Assembly: GCA_002395405.1 (NCBI GenBank)
Contig: DGWX01000072.1
Span: forward strand, 1-45,231
Length of the DNA stretch: 45,231 nucleotides
Source of the DNA: Christensenella sp. UBA4247
GTDB taxonomy: Bacteria > Bacillota > Clostridia > Christensenellales > CAG-1252
Reading direction: 5' to 3'
Both the position numbers and the translations under genes were made by a program. Below, in pieces: positions 38,673-45,231 of the stretch (its first letter is position 1; every line of letters begins with the position of its first letter). The notes below the pieces were generated by a model. That model was not told the origin of the DNA and did not search any database. It saw only the letters and a list, made by a program, of their open reading frames with translations.

Positions 38673-41156
38673 ATGAAAAAACAACACGTTCTTCTTATTG
38701 TAATTCTCAGTGCGTTTGTTTTGAGCAACATCGTCACCATTCCCGTCGTTGCGGTGATGGGGATGTTCTTTAACGCGGCAGGCAATTTCACAATTCTTGC
38801 TTATCTCAGATGGGAAATCTTCCTGTTCGTGACGTTTATGCTGTTCGGTTGCGTAATCCTTTCGCACAAATTCGCTTCCGGCAAATTGCAAGAGATCCTG
38901 TTTGTCGTGTCGGCGATACTTCTCGTATCCGAAGTGTTCGGTTATGTACTGTACACTCTGATCGACTGCAAGTTTGAGTTTGCGGTCGTCGATTGGTACG
39001 GCTCTCTCGACCGAATCATGATCTCCTGGCAGTATTATATGATCCTCATCGGCACGTTTGGCGCATTGTTCTTGGTGTACGTGCTGTTTATCAACAAAAA
39101 CTTTATTCAAGTGTTTGCAAGATCGAGCATCGGCGCGAGCGGAAAACTCAAACAGGTCAAAGATACCAACCTCGAAAACTCACGCTGGATGACGGAAGAG
39201 GAAAAGAGAAAGATTTTCAAAGTTTACGAATACAGCGCGCTCAAAAACGTCGACAAGGACGGGATCCCCGTGCTTGCCCGTCTCGACTCCAAGGGCAAAG
39301 ATATGGAAGTCGCGTTCAATTCTCCTTGCCATGCGATCGTCATCGGGTCTACGGGTAGCGGTAAGACGACGACGTTCGTCTCGCCGATGATCCAACTCCT
39401 CGCCGCAACGAACGCGGGCAGTTCTATGGTCATAACCGACCCGAAGGGCGAACTCTTTGCCATGCACTCTAAATTCTTGCAAGAGAAGGGCTATGACGTC
39501 AAGGTCGTCGATCTGCGCGATACGTATTCTTCTTACCGCTGGAATCCGCTCGACGCGATTTGGGACGCATACGAAGAGTACCGTACCGCGCACACAAAGG
39601 CCTTCAAACGTATGGACAACGCCTATGTTTCCGGGCTCGAGCTCGACGGAGACAAGGACGACTTTAACAAGGTCGACGAGTGGTACGAGTTTGACGGCAA
39701 GGCGTACGTGAATTATCAAAGGCTCATCGAGAGCGTAAAAATATACAGAAAAAAACTCTACGATCAAGTGTATGAGGATCTCAATGACCTCGTGTCCGTC
39801 CTCATTCCTATCGAAAACGACAAAGACCCGCTTTGGGAAAAGGGCGCAAGATCCATAACGCTCGCGGTGCTTCTCGCTATGCTCGAAGACTCGGACGACG
39901 AGGCAAACGGCATGACAAAGGAGAAGTTCAACTTCTTCAATGTCACGAAGATCCTGCAAAACTCCAATAAGGACTACGAGGATTTGAGATTGTACTTCAA
40001 GGGCAGGAGCCCTTTGAGCAAAGCGTATTCGCTCTCGAAGCAAGTGTGCGACGCGGCACCGACGACGCGCGCGAGTTATATGTCTATCGTGTATGACAAA
40101 CTCATGCTCTTCAACGACGCGGGCATTTGCGCGCTCACGAGTTCTTCCGACTTTACGGCGGAATCGCTTGCCGACCACAAGACCGTTCTTTTCTTCAAGA
40201 TCCCCGACGAAAAGGACACGAGACACAAACTCGCGGCGGTGTTTATATTGAACATTTATAAGACGCTCATCAAGGTCGCCTCCGCGACGAAAGAACTCAG
40301 CCTGCCGAGAAACGTGTATTTCATCATGGACGAATTCGGCAATATGCCGAAGATAGAGAAGTTTGATAAGTTTATCACGGTCGGACGCAGCCGTAAAATT
40401 TGGTTCGTTATGATCGTTCAGTCCTACGCGCAACTCAACAACGTGTACGGCGAGACGGTCGCGGACATCGTCAAAGGCAATTGCGGCATAAAGATGTTTA
40501 TCGGCTCAAACGACATGAATACCTGCAAAGAGTACAGCGAACTTTGCGGAAACATCACCATTGCGACGACTTCGCAGTCGGGCAGCGCGAATAGCGAGAC
40601 CAATTTCTCGACGTCCGTGCAGACGAGGCCGCTCATCTATCCGTCGGAACTCCAACGTCTCAATCATCCGGGCGACATCGGTCACTCGATTATCGTCACC
40701 TTCGGCAACTATCCGCTCAAGACCTATTTCACTCCGCAATTCAAAGTGAATCTCTATCATATCGGTCAAATGGACAATTCGGAGCTCGCGAACAGATTCT
40801 TCAACGAAAACGAAGTTTTCTACGATATAAGGATAAGGAACAGAGCGTTGCTTGAGACGCAAAACAAGCCAAGCTCTGCTTTGAAAAACGAAAAGCATTC
40901 GATTCGGCAAGAAACCGAGGTGACGGCGGAGGACAACCATACTATCGCCGAAAAAGATGCCTCCTCGGAGCCGGTCAAGGAAGGGGAGAGTGCGGAGAGA
41001 ACATCCGGCGCACAAGACGTCACGCAAGACGACATCATGCGCGCTTTTGAAGAGGCAAAGCTGGAAGATCCCGACCTCACCTTCTTAAAGTTCTGCAAAA
41101 AAGTCGCGATGGGCGAAATCGTCATCGGTAATGAGGTGATCAAAAATGAAAAATAG
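38673..41156 (+). CDS. VirD4/TraG-type type IV coupling ATPase
   Basis: 827 aa. Four predicted membrane spans (about 6-33, 40-63, 76-97, 116-140), a SRWMTEEEKRKIF segment typical of the start of the cytoplasmic part, Walker A GSTGSGKTTT at 225-234, a DPKGELF motif (about 257), an all-alpha insert (about 290-400), Walker B YFIMDEFGNMP near 550, and QSYAQLNNVYG. The C-terminal 110 residues are acidic and low-complexity, ending in a folded-looking DPDLTFLKFCKKVAMGE. Such ATPases deliver DNA-protein complexes or proteins to a type IV channel. No relaxase, VirB4 or mating-channel gene is in the window. Placed between two surface-protein genes with overlaps, it is part of that operon. Confidence 0.92.
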   Translation: MKKQHVLLIVILSAFVLSNIVTIPVVAVMGMFFNAAGNFTILAYLRWEIFLFVTFMLFGCVILSHKFASGKLQEILFVVSAILLVSEVFGYVLYTLIDCKFEFAVVDWYGSLDRIMISWQYYMILIGTFGALFLVYVLFINKNFIQVFARSSIGASGKLKQVKDTNLENSRWMTEEEKRKIFKVYEYSALKNVDKDGIPVLARLDSKGKDMEVAFNSPCHAIVIGSTGSGKTTTFVSPMIQLLAATNAGSSMVITDPKGELFAMHSKFLQEKGYDVKVVDLRDTYSSYRWNPLDAIWDAYEEYRTAHTKAFKRMDNAYVSGLELDGDKDDFNKVDEWYEFDGKAYVNYQRLIESVKIYRKKLYDQVYEDLNDLVSVLIPIENDKDPLWEKGARSITLAVLLAMLEDSDDEANGMTKEKFNFFNVTKILQNSNKDYEDLRLYFKGRSPLSKAYSLSKQVCDAAPTTRASYMSIVYDKLMLFNDAGICALTSSSDFTAESLADHKTVLFFKIPDEKDTRHKLAAVFILNIYKTLIKVASATKELSLPRNVYFIMDEFGNMPKIEKFDKFITVGRSRKIWFVMIVQSYAQLNNVYGETVADIVKGNCGIKMFIGSNDMNTCKEYSELCGNITIATTSQSGSANSETNFSTSVQTRPLIYPSELQRLNHPGDIGHSIIVTFGNYPLKTYFTPQFKVNLYHIGQMDNSELANRFFNENEVFYDIRIRNRALLETQNKPSSALKNEKHSIRQETEVTAEDNHTIAEKDASSEPVKEGESAERTSGAQDVTQDDIMRAFEEAKLEDPDLTFLKFCKKVAMGEIVIGNEVIKNEK

Positions 41157-44100
41157 AAGAGTTCTCAATCGTTTAATCCTCTGTTTTGCATTTGTCCTCA
41201 TCGTGTGTTTTGCATTTGCGTTTGTGACAATGAATGTAAAAACCACATACGCTTCCGCGTCGAACACGGTCTGTTTCGCCTCGTCTGCGGCAAATGCTTC
41301 AAGCAATACGGGCTTGATCTATTCGGAGATCGTCGCGGTCGGTACGCCCGGTGACATTGTTAAAGTCAGTTACCATACGGAGGGCGGAACGGCGATCCCG
41401 AGCGTCGATTACAAGAGTATTGCAAACACGGCGACTCTTACGATCGGCCAAGACGGGAAAGCGTCCTATTTGGTCGCAATCAAGTGCTTGAACGTCACGA
41501 CGGACAGAGAAAAACTGCGCATTACGTCAAACGGCGAGACATACGGGAGATATTTCGACCTTGTTATCGACGGCGTGCAAAACGGTGCGGTCGATGAGAC
41601 AAAGAACAGCTGTAAGTGCTATCTAACCTACGAAAGCGAAGTGAGCGCGACGACGGGGATCGTCGTTGACTCTATCGGCGGTTCGCGAGAGGTGGCATAT
41701 CTTGACGACTACGAGCTGATGCAGTCGTTGTTTCACGGCGGAAAAGGCAATTTGGACGGTAAAAAAACCTGGAAATCCTGGCAGAGCGGCATTTCCTTTG
41801 TCAACGACACGACAACGCGCTGGTTGAACGCCTTTGTCAACCAAGGTTTTGCAACCGCATACGGTTCGTATCTGATCCGATACGTCGATAACTCCGAATT
41901 CCATTCCTCCACGGATATCTATACGCTCGCCGGCAACAAAGAGATGATGTCAAAGTATGACGGCGCGGACAAAAATACGCCCGGTTTGTATCTCTATTTG
42001 GGCTTCGAGCCGAAGAGAAGCGCTTTGGGAATGTTCGATAACGCGGACAAGCTCAACGGGCGCGCAATGTATCTTATCAGCATCGGACAAGATCCGAACG
42101 ACGAAGACGACAATTATATTCAAGTCAACAGTAGAAAGGTGTCGCCTTTCAACAAACGCGTCTATTGGTATCAAAACGGCGATACTTGGTACGCGAACGA
42201 CAGAACGTTTACGGATTCCGTTTTTTTCAAGATCGATCCCTACGACGGCGTTTTGGATAACGGTCTTGCTATCTGGAACAAGAATAGGGAAGTCGACATA
42301 GAGTTCAGAGACCTTTGGTTCTTCATGAAACTGATCGACGACACCGCTCCGACGATCGTTGGCGAGTACGTTGACGATTCGAGGTTTTTAGAGGACGGGA
42401 AGCTCCGCTTCTATATTCGTTTCAGCGAACCCGTTTATGCTTCGAAAACGAATGGGGCAGGCGAGAAGCGCCCGCTGACTCTGAAAATCAACAACCTCGC
42501 AAAACCGTTTTATGCAAATTACGTCGAAGGCAATTATACGGACACTCTCGTCTATGAAGTGGACGCGTCGGAGTTACCGTACACAAACATCACCTCGATC
42601 CGCTATCAACTGCCGACAGACGATATCGGAGACCTCGCATACAACCTCAATTCGTATAAGGTCGTTGAAAACAACAAGCTCAGATATACGGACGCAACGA
42701 GAACGTTTACGATGCTCAACGGCTCGATAAACTATTTCAAGCCGAGCCTTACCGTTGACAAAGAAAGCTCTGCGTCAGAAAAGAATATCTACAACCTCAT
42801 GTTGTCCATAAACGCCGACGAAAAAGCGGAAGGAACGATCTTCTATGAGTGGAGCACAAGCGACACAAAGACGGACAAGGAATCGGGCAGCGCCTACAAA
42901 AACGCCTACGTTTTGACGGAAGAGGACACCGGATCCTTTGGTGTAACCCTCGTTCAGGATGAGAGCGCGGGTATCGCGAGCGGGACGTACTATTTGCACG
43001 CGCTTGCGATTTCTCCGTACGGGCTCAAAGACTACAAGTGCTTCGGTCCGTACAAACTCGACGGAAATCCGCCCGTTCTCTCGCTCGGCACTCCGTCAAA
43101 CGAACTCAAAACCAAGACCTATGAACTTGTGAACAGCAAAACGGTCGGCGCTAAAATCGTCAATATCTCTTTCGTCGTCAACTGGACGGACGAAAGCGGT
43201 ACTTTGCGGACTGCGACTCGCACCCTTCTTGAAAACGGCGAGAGAACCACGACCCTTCTGAACGTTTTGACCGAAAACGAAATCTATCAATACAATTCGA
43301 ACATCGACGATACGCTTGCCGATCCTCTTGACGAATTCATTCTCGGGATTCTCGGCGAAGAGGTGCGACTTGACGCGAACATTTACTTCGTCGCTGTCGA
43401 CAGCGCGGACAACAAGAGCGAAACGAACGCCGTTCGCGTCGTTTATGACAAGAGAAGCGTCTTCAAGGTGGACAGCGCTTTCCCGTCCGAGCAGGGCTAT
43501 AAGCAAATCACGGATATTGCGACCCTCTACAACGCATACGACATCACAAACGCGGACAGGTCGGAAGGCAAGGGCATTTCCCTCACCGTCCAAGAGGACG
43601 ACAGGAGCCAAATCGTGCCTGGCGAGACCGCATTCAGCGTCACGGTCAACGGAACGACGGTTTACACTGCTTCGTCCGATCCGTACACGGTCGTCATCGG
43701 CGACTTGGAGGCGGGCTTTTATGAGCTCGTTCCGACGATCACGGGAGAGACGGGCGGCGCGATCGTCAATCTCGTTTCGAATCCTGTTTGCTTCTACCTC
43801 ACAGACGCCAAGACGAACGATACGACCAACAAACGTCGCACACAGGAAAATCTCGTTCTTACGAACAAGGTTTTCCAAATCGAGGACGCGAGATATTACT
43901 ATATGGATGCAAGCGATTCAAACGTTCGAGACCATTTGTACGGCGCGACCTACGACAGCGTTCTCAATCGATACGAGGGCGGATCTTCCGTGCCGACCTT
44001 CTCATCGAGCATCGAGGCGAAGAAGTACGTCAGATTTATGGAATATCAAGATTTGTACCTCGTGCAAATCACGGCGAATATGGCGAGCCTTTTGAACAGC

Positions 44101-45231
44101 AGTTCCGGCTCTACGACGTATATGAAGGCGGCGGGCGAGACGACAACAGCCCAAGAAGGGCAGTTGTGGATCAGGTACAAGCGCGCCACCTGGACGACGG
44201 CGTCGAACGCGTACGGCTGGGCGTACTACTATTATGGCAACGGGTCGGTTAGCGGCGGATTAAACCTCAGTACGCTTTCCGTCAATTTGAAGGGCTCGAT
44301 CGACAAGATCGTCAACCGTATCGTCTCCGCGGGCGAAACCGTCTACCTCGTGCAAGAGGGACAAATCGGACAGGCGACGGGTGCGCCATACCTTGCCTCT
44401 GAGCAAATGCACTTGTCGCCGGAGAGCGCGGAACACACGAAGACGGGCATCTCATACGCTGAAAGCCCGTCCTATGAGGGAGACGTGAATCTCTATAAGA
44501 ATAACGTCACCGTGGACGGCACGGACTATCCGCTTGCCACAAATCTGGTCCTGTCGGTTGACGCATACACCGAATTGTACATAAAATACGGCGAGTCGCT
44601 TGCCTGGACAAAACTGAACGCCCGGAGCGGTCAGCGCTTGTCGGAAGTCCTTAACGGTTATGCGAGCGGTGTATACACGCTCCGCGAATACGGCTCCTTT
44701 GGCGTCAGTGAGTTCCCCATCTATTTTGACAAGACTTTGCCGACGCTCGAACTCTTGATAAACGACGAAGAGCAAGTGCTTGACGGGACCGCGCTTAACC
44801 TCTCCGGCGTCAGCGCTTCCCTAACGGGTCTCACAAACGAGATTGACGAACTTGCCTATGTCGCGATTTACACGTATCCCTCAAAAGCGTTGAGAGAAGT
44901 GCTCTACAAAGACGAAGTCATCGGATACGGTTTTGCGTCCGGCAACTACTACGTGCAAGTGGGTGACAGAGCGGGCAACGTCGTGACGTACACGCTCTTG
45001 CTCTCCACCTCTTCTTTGCAGGTCTCGGCGTCGGAGAACGAATCCCAAACCGCGGTCGTCGTGCGAGTTTTCAGCCGTGAAGAGAGCGAAATCTATTCAT
45101 ACGAAGTGTATCTCAACGAAGAGCTTTTGACTAACGAGTATCTCGAAACGAGAACGTTCAGAGAGGCGGGCATCTACAGGGTCGTCGTTTCGGACATCTA
45201 CGGCAACTCGGCGACCGTGACGGTCAACCAC
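41146..45231 (+). CDS. Giant secreted surface protein, partial (runs off the window)
   Basis: At least 1362 codons without a stop, from the ATG at 41146 to the last base. It overlaps the coupling-ATPase gene by 11 bp in another frame. N-terminal signal peptide: basic MKNRRVLNR, hydrophobic core to about residue 30, cleavage likely after TTYA. Residues about 55-130 resemble a Calx-beta strand set (GDIVKVSY...GTAIPSVDYKS). Beyond that are long beta-rich, Asp/Thr/Tyr-rich stretches with Ig-like openings (DTAPTIVGEY, DGNPPVLSL, DKTLPTLEL) typical of bacterial Ig-like/fibronectin adhesins. Anchor and C-terminus unseen. Probably an adhesin or a recipient-contact protein made with the ATPase. Confidence 0.88.
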   Translation, partial: MKNRRVLNRLILCFAFVLIVCFAFAFVTMNVKTTYASASNTVCFASSAANASSNTGLIYSEIVAVGTPGDIVKVSYHTEGGTAIPSVDYKSIANTATLTIGQDGKASYLVAIKCLNVTTDREKLRITSNGETYGRYFDLVIDGVQNGAVDETKNSCKCYLTYESEVSATTGIVVDSIGGSREVAYLDDYELMQSLFHGGKGNLDGKKTWKSWQSGISFVNDTTTRWLNAFVNQGFATAYGSYLIRYVDNSEFHSSTDIYTLAGNKEMMSKYDGADKNTPGLYLYLGFEPKRSALGMFDNADKLNGRAMYLISIGQDPNDEDDNYIQVNSRKVSPFNKRVYWYQNGDTWYANDRTFTDSVFFKIDPYDGVLDNGLAIWNKNREVDIEFRDLWFFMKLIDDTAPTIVGEYVDDSRFLEDGKLRFYIRFSEPVYASKTNGAGEKRPLTLKINNLAKPFYANYVEGNYTDTLVYEVDASELPYTNITSIRYQLPTDDIGDLAYNLNSYKVVENNKLRYTDATRTFTMLNGSINYFKPSLTVDKESSASEKNIYNLMLSINADEKAEGTIFYEWSTSDTKTDKESGSAYKNAYVLTEEDTGSFGVTLVQDESAGIASGTYYLHALAISPYGLKDYKCFGPYKLDGNPPVLSLGTPSNELKTKTYELVNSKTVGAKIVNISFVVNWTDESGTLRTATRTLLENGERTTTLLNVLTENEIYQYNSNIDDTLADPLDEFILGILGEEVRLDANIYFVAVDSADNKSETNAVRVVYDKRSVFKVDSAFPSEQGYKQITDIATLYNAYDITNADRSEGKGISLTVQEDDRSQIVPGETAFSVTVNGTTVYTASSDPYTVVIGDLEAGFYELVPTITGETGGAIVNLVSNPVCFYLTDAKTNDTTNKRRTQENLVLTNKVFQIEDARYYYMDASDSNVRDHLYGATYDSVLNRYEGGSSVPTFSSSIEAKKYVRFMEYQDLYLVQITANMASLLNSSSGSTTYMKAAGETTTAQEGQLWIRYKRATWTTASNAYGWAYYYYGNGSVSGGLNLSTLSVNLKGSIDKIVNRIVSAGETVYLVQEGQIGQATGAPYLASEQMHLSPESAEHTKTGISYAESPSYEGDVNLYKNNVTVDGTDYPLATNLVLSVDAYTELYIKYGESLAWTKLNARSGQRLSEVLNGYASGVYTLREYGSFGVSEFPIYFDKTLPTLELLINDEEQVLDGTALNLSGVSASLTGLTNEIDELAYVAIYTYPSKALREVLYKDEVIGYGFASGNYYVQVGDRAGNVVTYTLLLSTSSLQVSASENESQTAVVVRVFSREESEIYSYEVYLNEELLTNEYLETRTFREAGIYRVVVSDIYGNSATVTVNH

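Overview
The window looks like a chromosomal segment of an uncultured, low-to-mid-GC Gram-positive bacterium of the Clostridia (Bacillota), possibly Christensenellales-like. The evidence is sigma-A type promoters (TTGACA/TATAAT, 17-bp spacers), AGGAGG Shine-Dalgarno sites, many GC-hairpin/T-run terminators, a SPOCS (DUF3794)+LysM spore-coat-type protein, an archaeal/eukaryotic-type ProS, a YkvI-family transporter, a DUF421/YetF protein and a PepV-like M20 dipeptidase. Taxonomy is inferred from gene content only.

Layout. 1-4.3 kb: end of ilvE, a LeuA-like protein that has lost its catalytic residues, and a TIM-barrel/acyl-CoA-synthetase fusion, all in one tight operon. 4.3-14.8 kb: housekeeping and membrane genes (ArsB/CitM-like permease, MATE exporter, asd, membrane protein-hslO-TPR cluster, YkvI-like transporter, two paralogue-like membrane proteins). 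14.9-15.6 kb: a tRNA-Ser(TGA) gene followed by three tandem non-coding modules. Each ends in a copy of the tRNA 3' end with CCA, is closed by an inverted repeat, holds internal hairpins and is followed by its own terminator. 15.7-19.4 kb: an accessory island on the minus strand encoding a soluble FtsH-like AAA+ metalloprotease, a 106-aa protein, a WYL regulator and a GIY-YIG nuclease, a plausible defence or stress island at a tRNA locus. 19.7-32.8 kb: core genes (manA-comEC, AEC carrier, M20 dipeptidase, yetF-like, proS, a lipoprotein-thyA-folA-ispE operon, SPOCS-LysM protein).

32.8-45.2 kb: a second accessory segment. It opens with a GC-rich hairpin cluster and a decayed DUF4143 ATPase fragment, then a LytS-type histidine kinase and a response regulator with a SARP-like C-terminus. 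Next comes a cotranscribed unit: an MBG-repeat lipoprotein of 1054 aa, a VirD4/TraG-type coupling ATPase, and a giant secreted protein that runs off the window (more than 1362 aa). Upstream of that unit are two perfect 11-bp direct repeats placed 8 bp before a -10-like box, the geometry expected for SARP-type activators. The simplest reading is that the two-component system switches on a surface-protein/type IV coupling ATPase operon with no relaxase in sight.

Three genes (13057, 23147, 24787) have a -10 box exactly 6 nt before the ATG and no ribosome binding site, which suggests leaderless mRNAs in this organism.
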